Shown here piece by piece: positions 1-9,384 of a DNA stretch of 64,000 nt. A program made the position numbers and the translations under genes. The notes beneath the pieces are model-generated. The model worked only from the letters and a program-made list of their open reading frames with translations, did not search any database and was not told the DNA's origin. Origin of the DNA: Fidelibacterota bacterium (lineage in GTDB: Bacteria; Fidelibacterota; UBA8477; JABMPR01); the NCBI GenBank assembly GCA_016845065.1, contig JAERTG010000082.1, positions 1-64,000 on the forward strand, given 5' to 3'. Within the stretch, counting starts at the first letter, position 1. The number at the start of each line of letters is the position of its first letter.

Positions 1-3
1 GAA

Positions 4-1143
4 TTACTCTAATATAGTGTTTATCATTACCTGAAGATCAGAAACATCTACCGACTCATCCAGATTGAGGTCAGCTATATCGAGTTGATAATCGCTTGCC
101 TCAAGATTACCCAGAATAATACTCACAAGCTGGATCACATCTGAAATATTAAGAAAATAGTCGTAGTTTATGTCACCTTGTGGGTCAAAGAGGATATGTC
201 CAAATGACCAAGTGGTTGAAGTACTATAAATGGAGTTTCCCGCATACCACATTCGAATTAAGCCCTGCTCAAGAATAGTAATGCTTGGTCCTGAACTGGT
301 TTCCTCATTCCAACTGCCTACCGGACCATGGGGGATGACGGGATTGTTTGGATAGCGAGTCCATTGAAGACCATCGGAGGAATGGGCAATACCAACCTGG
401 CGATAGAGTCCATCAAAACCCATGTATGCCATCAAAAAACTGCCATCTTCCCGTTCTACAACTGCAGGAAAAGTTGGGTAGTCTGATTCCCATGGAATAT
501 GAGGGGACATCAAAAACACTGGATTTAGCTGATCCTCCTCCCAGGTGATGCCATCAGCAGAGTATGCCAGGCCTATTCCAATATCAAAATTGTTATTCCT
601 ACCGCTAAACCACATGTAATAGACACCATCTTGTTTAAGGACGGATGCATTATGAGCTCTGGCTTCATTCCAGCTACCGGGTTCACCCAGATCCAAAATT
701 GGGTTCTGGGCATATTTTGTCCAGGTAATTCCATCTGGACTAGTTGCAAGACCAAGTCTCGGCATACCTGATGAATTCGTTGCTGTATAATACATTTTAT
801 ATTCGTCATCGTCATGCAAAACACTAAGGGCCTTTAGATCCTGAGAGTCAAAATCTCCTGGTGAGCCAACTGTGAGGACAGGTTCCGATAATTCATCCCA
901 ATTAATACCATCCTCAGAAGTCGCATACCCGATTTGAATTTGAAGTCCGACATTACGACCACCAAACCACATTTTGTAGAGTCCATCCACATAAAGGACT
1001 GTTGGATTGATGACGGCTAAATCATTCCAGGTTTGAGCTCCGTTAAAAATTGGATTATTCGGATTGTCCACATATTCAAATGCTGTTAAATGAGATACGA
1101 GGAATACGGAAATTATTGCGCAAACCAGATTCATTTTCTTCAT
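4..1143 (-). CDS. secreted five-bladed beta-propeller glycosidase-like protein with C-terminal dockerin-like domain
   Basis: The 379-residue protein begins with a signal peptide (about residues 1-21). Residues 25-315 contain five repeats of the pattern YKMWF-(S/G)G ... (I/L)GYATS-DGI-W, typical of the five-bladed propeller of GH43/GH32/GH130-like glycoside hydrolases and their non-catalytic relatives. Residues 321-379 form a dockerin-like pair of EF-hand-like repeats (GDINYD and ADLNLDES), as also found in the subtilase at 42719-44299. Family knowledge suggests binding or hydrolysis of a polysaccharide outside the cell; I cannot assign catalytic acids, so the substrate is open. It is transcribed away from the LD-carboxypeptidase gene. 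The stop codon lies just inside the window edge, so the gene is complete. Confidence 0.75.
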   Translation of the reverse strand: MKKMNLVCAIISVFLVSHLTAFEYVDNPNNPIFNGAQTWNDLAVINPTVLYVDGLYKMWFGGRNVGLQIQIGYATSEDGINWDELSEPVLTVGSPGDFDSQDLKALSVLHDDDEYKMYYTATNSSGMPRLGLATSPDGITWTKYAQNPILDLGEPGSWNEARAHNASVLKQDGVYYMWFSGRNNNFDIGIGLAYSADGITWEEDQLNPVFLMSPHIPWESDYPTFPAVVEREDGSFLMAYMGFDGLYRQVGIAHSSDGLQWTRYPNNPVIPHGPVGSWNEETSSGPSITILEQGLIRMWYAGNSIYSTSTTWSFGHILFDPQGDINYDYFLNISDVIQLVSIILGNLEASDYQLDIADLNLDESVDVSDLQVMINTILE

Positions 1144-1372
1144 GATTGATTAAAGCTCCCCACCTTCTTGTCAGACTGAATACAACTATACGTAAAAGTA
1201 ACTGTTTTAAGATGAATTGATAACATAACTCTTGATATGTTTCATCTTAACCACAAAAGTAGTAAGTCTAATAATACATAATGGGTGCTGATTTGACAAG
1301 TATTCAAAGCTAGTAATTGCGAACACTTTAAAATCGGACTAGTTTAGTACAACATTCACTTACGAGGTCGAA

Positions 1373-2416
1373 ATGAGCATCACACGTAGGCAAATTTTAC
1401 AGATGGTTGGAACAGGGCTAGTTGCCACTCAGGTTCCTCTGGCATCCGCTTCGGGAATATTTTCAAAATCAGCATTGAAACCACCTCGCTTGAAGACGGG
1501 TGATACAGTTGGACTAATAAACCCTGCAGGTGCAACCTTCCATCCTGAAGATGTTGTTATCGCAGAGGAGACATTTGCAGCATTGGGTCTCAAGATGAAA
1601 GCCGGTGCCCATCTCCTTGATAGATATGGGTATCTCGCTGGGACAGATGAAGCCAGGGCGGCAGATGTAAATACCATGTATTCCGACCCTGATGTTGATG
1701 CCCTCATCACTCTCAGGGGTGGATGGGGCTGTAATCGTATTCTGGATTTAATAGATTATAAAGCCATCACCAAAAACCCCAAAATAATCATGGGCTATAG
1801 CGATATTACCAGCCTCCTGCTGGCTCTCAATGCCAAGACCTCTCTAGTTACTTTTCACGGTCCTGTGGGTGTTTCTACCTGGAATGAATACTCTACTGAT
1901 TACGTAAAACGGCTGCTGTTTGAGGGCCAATCATTCACCATGAGCAATCCCACTGACAAGGGTGATAACCTTACTCAAGTCAAGGACCGCATATTGACTA
2001 TTCATGAAGGTCAGACTCAGGGCAGACTGTTGGGTGGAAACCTTTCTGTGCTCACCGCTATGGTGGGTTCAAACTATCTGCCTGATTTTAAGAACAATAT
2101 TCTCTTTCTCGAGGAGGTTGATGAAGCACCCTATCGGGTTGATCGAATGCTAACCCAACTCAAGCTGGCAGGTATTCTGGATGAAATTTCAGGATTTGTT
2201 TTTGGTAAATGTAGCAGTTGCGATTCAGGTGAAAGTTATGGATCATTCACTTTGGAAGAGGTTCTGGATGACCATATCAGGCCACTGGGTATTCCAGCGT
2301 GGTTTGGGTCCATGATTGGTCATATTGAGGATAAGTTTACAATCCCTTTAGGTGTGAAGGCAGAGATTGATGCAAATAAAGGCAGCATAAAGCTCCTCGA
2401 ATCAGCAGTTATCTAG
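1373..2416 (+). CDS. LD-carboxypeptidase (peptidase family S66), Tat-exported
   Basis: S66 enzymes remove the terminal D-Ala from muropeptide tetrapeptides in peptidoglycan recycling. The family motifs are present: nucleophile region GYSDIT (Ser143), LEEVDE (Glu247/248) and GHIEDKF (His317), in the expected order over 347 residues. The N-terminus SITRRQIL (residues 2-9) followed by a hydrophobic stretch and an Ala-rich site is a twin-arginine signal, so this copy is probably folded before export to the periplasm, unlike the cytoplasmic LdcA of E. coli. A GAGGT ribosome binding site lies a few bases before the ATG. It stands alone, divergent from the propeller gene. Confidence 0.88.
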   Translation: MSITRRQILQMVGTGLVATQVPLASASGIFSKSALKPPRLKTGDTVGLINPAGATFHPEDVVIAEETFAALGLKMKAGAHLLDRYGYLAGTDEARAADVNTMYSDPDVDALITLRGGWGCNRILDLIDYKAITKNPKIIMGYSDITSLLLALNAKTSLVTFHGPVGVSTWNEYSTDYVKRLLFEGQSFTMSNPTDKGDNLTQVKDRILTIHEGQTQGRLLGGNLSVLTAMVGSNYLPDFKNNILFLEEVDEAPYRVDRMLTQLKLAGILDEISGFVFGKCSSCDSGESYGSFTLEEVLDDHIRPLGIPAWFGSMIGHIEDKFTIPLGVKAEIDANKGSIKLLESAVI

Positions 2417-2436
2417 TTGGTACCAGGCTGTATGCC

Positions 2437-2463
2437 CTGTCATCCCTAGACTCCGCTCGGGAT
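2437..2463. repeat. possible dispersed intergenic repeat fragment (GTCATCCC...CTCCGCTCGGGAT)
   Basis: This short stretch between two convergent genes resembles the dispersed GTCAT/CTGAGC-type intergenic sequence seen in many environmental bacterial genomes, and resembles part of 48640-48750. CATCCC and GGGAT are inverted and could form a hairpin. The call rests on resemblance only. Confidence 0.3.
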
Positions 2464-2499
2464 AATGCTACAAACATTCCCCTCTGATAAATGGATTTG

Positions 2500-3051
2500 T
2501 TATGCCAACCCCCCTGTGGTAGGAGCTATTTCAATACCAAAACTCTGAGTTGCAGAGAGCCATTTTTCTGAATCATTACCAGTAAAAACGAAATCGAGTG
2601 TGACTTCCTGAAACAGCCAGTCACCGTTTTCAATTTCACGTTCCAGCTGGCCTTCTCCCCAGCCTGCATATCCTAACATCATTTTAAAATGATGAGGACC
2701 CTTTCCCTCCTGAATCGCATCAATCACTGCTGAATTGCTGGTTAGCGAGAATTCCTTGGTTACCTCTAGCGTGTCCGAGTTGATATAATCATTACTATGA
2801 AGGATAAATCCCTGTTCCAGCGATACTGGTCCGCCAAAGTACATGGGTGAGATGACCTCGTTAATGGCTTCATCGTTGATTATCAGCGTGGGAAAGACTT
2901 CCTTAACCACCTTATCATCAAAAGACTTATTCATAATGAGACCCATGGCTCCATTTTCATCATGTTCACAGATAAACACAAGGGAACGACTGAAATACGG
3001 ATCAGTCAAATGTGGCATGGAGATGAGGATATGTCCTTTCATGGAAGCCAT
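2500..3051 (-). CDS. YqgE/AlgH family protein (UPF0301)
   Basis: A 183-residue protein whose N-terminus (KGHILISMPHLTDPYFSRSL, then ENGAMGLIMNK) is the diagnostic start of the UPF0301/AlgH family. Length matches the family (about 185). Members are conserved cytoplasmic proteins; AlgH was first linked to alginate regulation in Pseudomonas but no biochemical activity is agreed. It follows the penicillin-acylase-like gene on the same strand after about 110 bases that hold a hairpin. The start may also be Met4 (3042). Confidence 0.9.
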   Translation of the reverse strand: MASMKGHILISMPHLTDPYFSRSLVFICEHDENGAMGLIMNKSFDDKVVKEVFPTLIINDEAINEVISPMYFGGPVSLEQGFILHSNDYINSDTLEVTKEFSLTSNSAVIDAIQEGKGPHHFKMMLGYAGWGEGQLEREIENGDWLFQEVTLDFVFTGNDSEKWLSATQSFGIEIAPTTGGLA

Positions 3052-3116
3052 GATTAAAAGTAGAGCTAATTAATCCAAATCCCATGAGAAGATGAAATTA
3101 ATTTGGATATAGACAC

Positions 3117-3149
3117 ATTCCCGACTAGGGTAGTATTCAAGTCGGGAAT
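3117..3149 (-). other. perfect 10-bp inverted repeat downstream of the acylase gene
   Basis: ATTCCCGACT (3117-3126) and AGTCGGGAAT (3140-3149) are perfect inverted repeats around a 13-base loop, 16 bases after the acylase stop codon. There is no T-run after the stem on the minus strand, so it may be an mRNA-stabilising hairpin or a weak terminator. Confidence 0.5.
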
Positions 3150-3164
3150 GCATACTTGCGTTAT

Positions 3165-5522
3165 TTATCTTGGTATGAGTTTCAACTCTTGAACATCACC
3201 CAATTCTGACTTATCCAGATGCATATCTACATATTCTCCTGCCAGCCAGATATCAACAAGATCAGTATAGTGCTTGTGGAGGGGCATACCCAGTTGTCCT
3301 GAGGCATTGGCCATGCGACTCCGCGTAGCATCAGAAAGATCTACCAACAACCGCATTGATGCTGTCATCTCGGCCATATATGGCGCATCAAAATTGTGAG
3401 TACCACGATTCACAGTCTCTCCATCGCCGCCAAATGGAAAGGGACCGTAATTGAAAAACTTCTCGATAAGACCTCCTTTGGCTTCAAAGGGATGGTGGAA
3501 AGCGATGGTGTGGATGGTTCCCCACTTCCAGGTCATATAGTCATTAGATTCAAATTTGTGTTCTAGGCTGACCATTGCAGATTCAAAAGCTTCGAGAAGT
3601 AAGTCATCCCTTGTTTCTATAATGGTAGTTTCCAACATGTCATACCAGGGATTTTGGTTGTCATCCAATATTTTGACCCAACGATTGAGAGAGATGTACC
3701 AGGTATCCAGATACCTTTCCGCCAACTCCAAACCCATGTCATCAACCCATATCAATCTCAGGAAGGTTTCCAATGTCTCGTGATAAATTGAACCTTCCAC
3801 ACCGTCTTGATCCAGTTGATGATCCCAGGTTTCCAACATATGGCGAACTTCTTGATGCGACTCTGGAATAACCGGAATGAGATATTTCAGAAACACGGGT
3901 GCCAGGTATGACTTTCTGTCAAATTGGAACTCAGCCATATCATCCAAAGTAAGTTTGTCTTTTGACTCGATAAGATCTTTGATTCTTCTGGTCCGGTAAT
4001 CAGGTGCATAAACACCTGGCATTGGATAGGAGTAACCAGCGCCGTAAGGCTCAGCATTGGCTGAAACGATCATGCCCTCTTCGGGATTAAATATGTGTGG
4101 CATGTCTTCAAAGGGGATATACCCGTCCCAATCATACTCTCCTGTCCAACCTGGAACGGGGAATATTCCTGATCCATTTTTTCGTATGGGTACTTTGCCA
4201 GCACCGTAGTAGCCAATATTCCCATCAATATCAGCATAAACAAAGTTCTGTGGTGCTGTTGAGAAGTGTGAAAGTGCCAGTGAAAACTCCCCCCAATCCT
4301 GAGCATGATTCAAACGGAAGAAAGCCTCCATCTCGCCGTTGAATTGGTGTCCTGTCCAGGAAAGTGCCAGCAGTTCCTCATCCTCCTTAACAATAGGTCC
4401 ATGGATGGTTTTACGAATTTCAAATTCTTCAATTCTGAAACCGTCCTCTTGTTCGCTGTCTTTGATTCTAAGGGTTTGAGGAATAATCTCATATTCCAGC
4501 CACTCATCCTGATACATGTATTGGGATTCATTATCCGGGTTGGATTCCTCGATAAATAGATCCTGAACATCAGGACCCATATTGGTGATACCCCAGGCGA
4601 TATTTCGGTTGTGTCCAATCAGGGCAGTAGGTAAACCTGGGAAGAAGCTGCCAGCCACATCCAGGCCTGGTGCACTGAGATGAGCAAAATACCAGGGTCC
4701 AGGAAGTCTTGATCCATGGAGATGTGGATCGGAAGCCAATAGTGGTTTTCCTGTGGCGGATCGCTCACCAGAAACAACCCAGTTATTACTACCTCCATTG
4801 GTGCCTAACATCTGCCTGAGTTGAGTGGCTTGTGAGATCATTTCTGAATCGCCAGCTCTCGTCTTTCCAAATGTATCGAGAAGTTTCAAATGATCAGGGG
4901 AATAATAAGGAAAAAGTTCAGCTGCTCTTTCTATTCCAAGTTTTTCATTCAGCTGACGATAAATCAGCTCCATATCATAGTTATAAGAAAGTTGCCAGCT
5001 TTGAAGTTTAACGATGGCCATCATATCTGCAATACTCCAGAGCAAGGGTGCATGATCCAGTAACCTGAACTCAATGGGTAGGTCCGGGTCAGCTTTTATA
5101 AAGGCATTTATACCATCCCTAAACGATGTTAGCATCGTTTGAACACCTGGAGGCAAAGTATTAAATAATTCCATTGCATTCCTGGGTCTCAGCATGATCC
5201 GGCGAAGAAATTTATCTGATTTCAACATGTTTTCACCGAGAATTTCGCTGAGACTCCCATTTCCTGCCGCTCTTAAAAACTCCATCTGGAAGAGTCTGTC
5301 CTGTGACATGGCGTAACCGAGGGCAAAGAAAGCGTCAGCTTCTGTTTCAGCCATAATATGAGGAATACCGGAGACATCTCTCAATATAGATACCTCTTTG
5401 TCCACTCCCTTGACCATGACCTCACCAGTATGATCAGGGATACCGATTTTGAGATAGTGATTTAGGTAGGCAACTCCGGTAATGAGCGCGATAAGGATCA
5501 CAACAATAACTTTCTTAAGCAT
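3165..5522 (-). CDS. penicillin acylase family (S45) N-terminal-nucleophile amidohydrolase
   Basis: The 785-residue precursor begins with a signal anchor (residues 1-24), followed by the family A-chain with VSILRDVSGIPHI and FFALGYAMSQDRLFQMEF. The autocatalytic cleavage site is NGG-SNNWVVSG, giving Ser245 as the N-terminal nucleophile of the B chain; SDPHL follows at 264-268. Known members hydrolyse amides such as penicillins, acyl-homoserine lactones or cyclic lipopeptides. The natural substrate cannot be told from sequence. It lies 31 bases downstream of the second DASS transporter on the same strand and may be the tail of the sulfur operon's transcript or an independent gene. Confidence 0.9.
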   Translation of the reverse strand: MLKKVIVVILIALITGVAYLNHYLKIGIPDHTGEVMVKGVDKEVSILRDVSGIPHIMAETEADAFFALGYAMSQDRLFQMEFLRAAGNGSLSEILGENMLKSDKFLRRIMLRPRNAMELFNTLPPGVQTMLTSFRDGINAFIKADPDLPIEFRLLDHAPLLWSIADMMAIVKLQSWQLSYNYDMELIYRQLNEKLGIERAAELFPYYSPDHLKLLDTFGKTRAGDSEMISQATQLRQMLGTNGGSNNWVVSGERSATGKPLLASDPHLHGSRLPGPWYFAHLSAPGLDVAGSFFPGLPTALIGHNRNIAWGITNMGPDVQDLFIEESNPDNESQYMYQDEWLEYEIIPQTLRIKDSEQEDGFRIEEFEIRKTIHGPIVKEDEELLALSWTGHQFNGEMEAFFRLNHAQDWGEFSLALSHFSTAPQNFVYADIDGNIGYYGAGKVPIRKNGSGIFPVPGWTGEYDWDGYIPFEDMPHIFNPEEGMIVSANAEPYGAGYSYPMPGVYAPDYRTRRIKDLIESKDKLTLDDMAEFQFDRKSYLAPVFLKYLIPVIPESHQEVRHMLETWDHQLDQDGVEGSIYHETLETFLRLIWVDDMGLELAERYLDTWYISLNRWVKILDDNQNPWYDMLETTIIETRDDLLLEAFESAMVSLEHKFESNDYMTWKWGTIHTIAFHHPFEAKGGLIEKFFNYGPFPFGGDGETVNRGTHNFDAPYMAEMTASMRLLVDLSDATRSRMANASGQLGMPLHKHYTDLVDIWLAGEYVDMHLDKSELGDVQELKLIPR

Positions 5523-5553
5523 AAAGCCCCCTTTTAGCTAGGTTTATAGACCT

Positions 5554-6957
5554 TTATTTAACTAGTGGCCACCAGACCAGACCTATCAGAGCCAGAGAAG
5601 TCACAGACATGATCGCCATCTTCCAACCGGCACGAAGAAAGTCCGGTGCTTTGACCAGGCCACTGGAATATATGATGGTGCAGGCCGGTGCAGCTACAAC
5701 AGTAAAATATCCGAACGCTGAGGATATGACCGATGCGAGACCCAGGAGGATGGGATCACCACCTAGATTAAGAACCATCGGTCCTAGAACTGCTACAGTA
5801 GCTGAACTACTAAGTAGATTTGACAAAATCCCGCTCAAGGCTACAGAGACAACTGCACGAAGGGTATCAATATTGGGGATTAGATTCTGTAGAAAACTGA
5901 CACTGCCCTCTGCCAGCCAGGCCGCCCCCCCAGTATTTTTCATCTGGACGCCAATAGAAATAGTAGCTCCAAACAAGAGAATCACTCCCCAATTGACTCC
6001 TCGACTCAGATCCTTCCAGGAAACCAGACCAAAGGTTAGGAAAAGGAAAATTCCCATGAGTGCAATACTCCCCAGACCATAAACCTCGCTTTGAGCAATC
6101 CAGCCATATAAAACGGCTGTGAATAGAGCTAATGAGAAGATTTCTTTCACGGACATCTTGCCAGCATGAGCCACTTCAACAGTGAGATGGCGAATCGCAG
6201 TATCTAACACTCTCAATTCTGGAGGGAAGGTTTTTAAAATGATGATTATAGTGATGGGTATCTCAATCAGGACCATGGGATAAACCAATTTCATCCACTC
6301 TAGATAACTGAGACTACCTGATCCGAATTCGGCCCAGTAATTCATCATGATCACATTGCGCCCACCACCAGTGGGGGTTCCAATGGAGCCGACTGTAGCG
6401 CCATAGGCAATGGAAAAGAGGAGCGCAGCTATAAGTCCTGTGTTTGATTGTCCCTTGCTAGATGTATAGCGAATCAGTGTAAGAGCTACTGGCAGCATCA
6501 TGGCTGTCACCATATGTGGACCAACAAAACTTGAGAGAATGGCTGAGATCGTCGTAAAGCCAGCAACTATCCGCCAGGTTTTATTTCCAGTAAGGCGGAT
6601 GATTCCCAGAGCGAGTCGCTTATCCAATCCTTGACTCACAATTGCCACAGCCAACATGAGGGAACCCATGATAAAGAAAACCGCATCATTCATGAAATAA
6701 CTACCAACCTCATTAGGAGTACTACCCCCGATGATGACCTGCCAGAATATTAGCTGAAGAGCAATGGCAGGAAGGGGAATGGGTTCTTTCAGGATGAGAA
6801 TAAGGGTCATCAAAATGATAATGAGAATGTGATAGCCGTCCTGACCGAGTGATTGGGGATGTGGTACAAGGAAATAGAGGATAGCTCCAACTGCCAGTGC
6901 AATTAAGAGCCAACGTTTTTGTTGGATCCAAAATAGCATGTCGGCAGAGATATGCAT
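5554..6957 (-). CDS. DASS/SLC13-type anion transporter, paralogue 2
   Basis: A 467-residue polytopic membrane protein of the divalent anion:sodium symporter family, with about 11-12 hydrophobic segments, the first hairpin substrate loop GSIGTPTGGGRN and the second loop SSSATVAVLGP. It is a close paralogue of the gene at 7888-9288: both share the LFWIQQK/LFWIRQK start and a long identical block around FMNDAVF-FIMGSLMLA. Family substrates are dicarboxylates, citrate, phosphate or sulfate. The canonical SNT motifs are not seen as such, so substrate is open; the sulfur genes upstream make sulfate or a related anion a reasonable inference. It lies 13 bases after the Usp gene. Confidence 0.85.
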   Translation of the reverse strand: MHISADMLFWIQQKRWLLIALAVGAILYFLVPHPQSLGQDGYHILIIILMTLILILKEPIPLPAIALQLIFWQVIIGGSTPNEVGSYFMNDAVFFIMGSLMLAVAIVSQGLDKRLALGIIRLTGNKTWRIVAGFTTISAILSSFVGPHMVTAMMLPVALTLIRYTSSKGQSNTGLIAALLFSIAYGATVGSIGTPTGGGRNVIMMNYWAEFGSGSLSYLEWMKLVYPMVLIEIPITIIIILKTFPPELRVLDTAIRHLTVEVAHAGKMSVKEIFSLALFTAVLYGWIAQSEVYGLGSIALMGIFLFLTFGLVSWKDLSRGVNWGVILLFGATISIGVQMKNTGGAAWLAEGSVSFLQNLIPNIDTLRAVVSVALSGILSNLLSSSATVAVLGPMVLNLGGDPILLGLASVISSAFGYFTVVAAPACTIIYSSGLVKAPDFLRAGWKMAIMSVTSLALIGLVWWPLVK

Positions 6958-6970
6958 TGTGGAGGTCTAG

Positions 6971-7891
6971 CTAACGGACGATAACAATGGGGACATCAGT
7001 CTGTTTGAGGGTTTGGATGGGCTTACTCCCAAACAAGAATTGTTTTACTGGATTCAGAGTTGATGCACCCATAATTACAAAATGGTTGTCACCTGCAAAC
7101 TCCACAAAGGTTCTTACTGGGTCACCGGTGAGAAAAAATTGTTCAACTTCAATACCTCTGGAATCAAAGTATGCCTTGGCTTTGTCGGCAGCTCCTTGAT
7201 ATCCCGCACCAAAGCGTTTCGTCTTAGACACAGTAAGGGTTCGGACAGGCCATCCCAATTTTTCGGCAATCATTGCACCCCACTCTATAGACTTGCTGGT
7301 GGCAGATGAATCATCCACCAGGAGCAAAAGTTTGTACTTTTTCTGTGGATTAAATTTTTGCAGTACAAAAACAGAGGCAGGTAGGTATTGCAGGATGGAA
7401 TGTGCAAGATGGCGTTTGTTCTGGCTCCCTCCTATTATGGCGAGATCGTAACCCTCAAGTTGAATTTCCTTTCTCAGTTGATCTACAAGCTCCCCCTCTC
7501 TAAGGACGAGCTCAATACGACAGCCTTTATCGTCTGGTAAAATGACTCTGACACGACCGTCTTCTTCATAGACATGATCTGGATTGAACTGGATTTTTGC
7601 CAACTCTTCATTGTCTGGAGAAAGCGCTTTTAGTTCCTGTAGAGCCCACTCCAATACTTCAAGACCAGGATGAATGATATTCCAATTGTCCAGATTCTGC
7701 CTGGTGAGATTTACAGAACTTCCATGAAATTCGCTGGCTCGTTCACCAACATATACCACACCATGACTGGCATCAAAAACAGAAGCAATCAGCGCACCCA
7801 TCTTTAAAGTGGGTTTAGAATATTCAGCACTGCTTACAGCAGTTAGAAATTTGAGCGATTTGGGGTCGAATGGAGTATTCGTCTTTGTCAT
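6971..7891 (-). CDS. tandem-domain universal stress protein (UspA superfamily)
   Basis: A 306-residue soluble protein with a C-terminal UspA-like domain (KYKLLLLVDDS ... HFVIMGAST-NPVKQFLFGS) and a more diverged N-terminal half, a two-domain arrangement like UspE. The chosen ATG at 7891 overlaps the upstream transporter stop as ATGA and has GGTGG eight bases before it; a reading from 7957 would extend it by 22 residues inside the transporter gene and looks wrong. The gene is sandwiched between two DASS paralogues. Usp proteins attached to transporters often bind ATP/AMP and modulate transport, which is an inference here. Confidence 0.82.
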   Translation of the reverse strand: MTKTNTPFDPKSLKFLTAVSSAEYSKPTLKMGALIASVFDASHGVVYVGERASEFHGSSVNLTRQNLDNWNIIHPGLEVLEWALQELKALSPDNEELAKIQFNPDHVYEEDGRVRVILPDDKGCRIELVLREGELVDQLRKEIQLEGYDLAIIGGSQNKRHLAHSILQYLPASVFVLQKFNPQKKYKLLLLVDDSSATSKSIEWGAMIAEKLGWPVRTLTVSKTKRFGAGYQGAADKAKAYFDSRGIEVEQFFLTGDPVRTFVEFAGDNHFVIMGASTLNPVKQFLFGSKPIQTLKQTDVPIVIVR

Positions 7892-9288
7892 AATAGTGGC
7901 CACCATAATAAGGATAATCCAAGCAGGCTGACAAGGGATAAAACACCCATTTTCCAACCGGCTCTGAGAAAGTCTTTCGATTTAACCAGCCCACTGGAGT
8001 AGATAATCGTACAAGCAGGTGCTGCTACAGCAGTGAAATAACCAAATGCAGAGGCTATAGCAGTAGCGAATCCGATAAGAATTTGATCCCCCCCCAGGTC
8101 GAGCACGATTGGACCCACAACAGCAACTGTGGCAGAGCTACTTAAAATATTTGACATGACGCCTGTTAGCAGCACGGAGACGCTTCCCTGTAGTACGGCT
8201 GGGTTGTCGATAACATTACCCAGACTGGTAATGATAACGTGGGCTATCCACTCAGCTGCACCAGTTTGGTTCATTTGTATACCGATTGAAATGGCAGCAC
8301 CAAAGAGAAGAATGACACCCCAATTGGTTTTGCGGTTGAGTTCCTGCCATTCAACTAATCCGAAGGACAGATACAGGAAAACACCAAGTAGAGCGATTAT
8401 CCCCAATCCAAAATCTTCACTGAGGAACACCCATCCAAGAAATACGAGGATAAAAAGAAAAATTGCTAACCACTCACGGCCCTTGATCTTGCCAGCACGC
8501 GCCACATCAACCACTAGCTTACGAACAGCGCTATCCAGATTGCTATGTTCCGGCTTAAAGGTCCAGAGTAAAATGAAGACCGTAATGGGAATTTGAAAAA
8601 GTACCATAGGATAAACATATTTGATCCATTCCAGGTAAGTAACAGATCCAGCACCAAATTCAGCCCAGTAGTTCATCATGATAACATTTCGACCGCCACC
8701 CGAAGGAGTTCCAATCGAACCAATGGTAGCTCCATAGGCAATCGAGAATAGCAGTGCAGCAGTCAGCCCCGCCACCTTCCTGGGATCCTTATGAGCGTAT
8801 CTGACCAGAGTCAGCCCCACCGGCATCATCATTGCCGCTACTGTATGCTCACCAATAAATGAGGCCAGGATTGCCGAAATCGCAGTAAATCCGGCAACAA
8901 TCCGCCAGGTCTTATGTCCTGTCAAGGTGATAATTCCCAGTGCCAGGCGCTTGTCCAGTCCCTGACTCACAATGGCTACTGCAAGCATGAGAGAACCCAT
9001 GATAAAGAATACAGCATCATTCATAAATGACGAAGCCACATTGTTGGCCGAGTCTATTCCCAATACCACCTGCATAAACAGCATAAACATGGCTATGGCC
9101 GGAAGCGGCAAAGGCTCAGTAATAATGAGGATTAACGCCATGGAAATGATAATAAGGGCATCAAAAGCAGCTGGGTTTAAATCAGGAGGGGGCGTAACGA
9201 CATGATGCATGAACATGCCATACACCAGGGCTATCAGCAGCCATTTTTTCTGGCGTATCCAAAACAGGATATCAATATATGAATTCAC
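7888..9288 (-). CDS. DASS/SLC13-type anion transporter, paralogue 1
   Basis: A 466-residue transporter with the same topology and motifs as its paralogue at 5554-6957 (GSIGTPSGGGRN near the middle, SSSATVAVVGP near the end). Its TGA stop overlaps the Usp start by four bases, implying translational coupling. It follows the molybdoenzyme gene after 96 bases containing the short palindrome CTCGGATTATTCCGAG (9305-9320). The neighbourhood suggests movement of a product or substrate of the sulfur enzymes such as sulfate, but DASS proteins commonly carry dicarboxylates too. Confidence 0.86.
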   Translation of the reverse strand: MNSYIDILFWIRQKKWLLIALVYGMFMHHVVTPPPDLNPAAFDALIIISMALILIITEPLPLPAIAMFMLFMQVVLGIDSANNVASSFMNDAVFFIMGSLMLAVAIVSQGLDKRLALGIITLTGHKTWRIVAGFTAISAILASFIGEHTVAAMMMPVGLTLVRYAHKDPRKVAGLTAALLFSIAYGATIGSIGTPSGGGRNVIMMNYWAEFGAGSVTYLEWIKYVYPMVLFQIPITVFILLWTFKPEHSNLDSAVRKLVVDVARAGKIKGREWLAIFLFILVFLGWVFLSEDFGLGIIALLGVFLYLSFGLVEWQELNRKTNWGVILLFGAAISIGIQMNQTGAAEWIAHVIITSLGNVIDNPAVLQGSVSVLLTGVMSNILSSSATVAVVGPIVLDLGGDQILIGFATAIASAFGYFTAVAAPACTIIYSSGLVKSKDFLRAGWKMGVLSLVSLLGLSLLWWPLL

Positions 9289-9384
9289 TAAAATCCCCTG
9301 AAAACTCGGATTATTCCGAGGAAGTGCAATATGACTTCAGGCAAGCTGGATCGAAACGATGTATTATTGTTTCACCAGAAATAA

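Noticed and set aside
3117-3149. Rho-independent terminator after the acylase gene
   Set aside because: The stem is perfect but no T-run follows on the relevant strand.
3165-5522. Beta-lactam resistance role for the penicillin-acylase-family gene
   Set aside because: Family members have many amide substrates; nothing nearby points to antibiotics.
5609-6082. 157-codon open frame opposite the DASS gene
   Set aside because: Antisense shadow of a certain transporter; the same kind of frame appears opposite its paralogue at 8129-8596.
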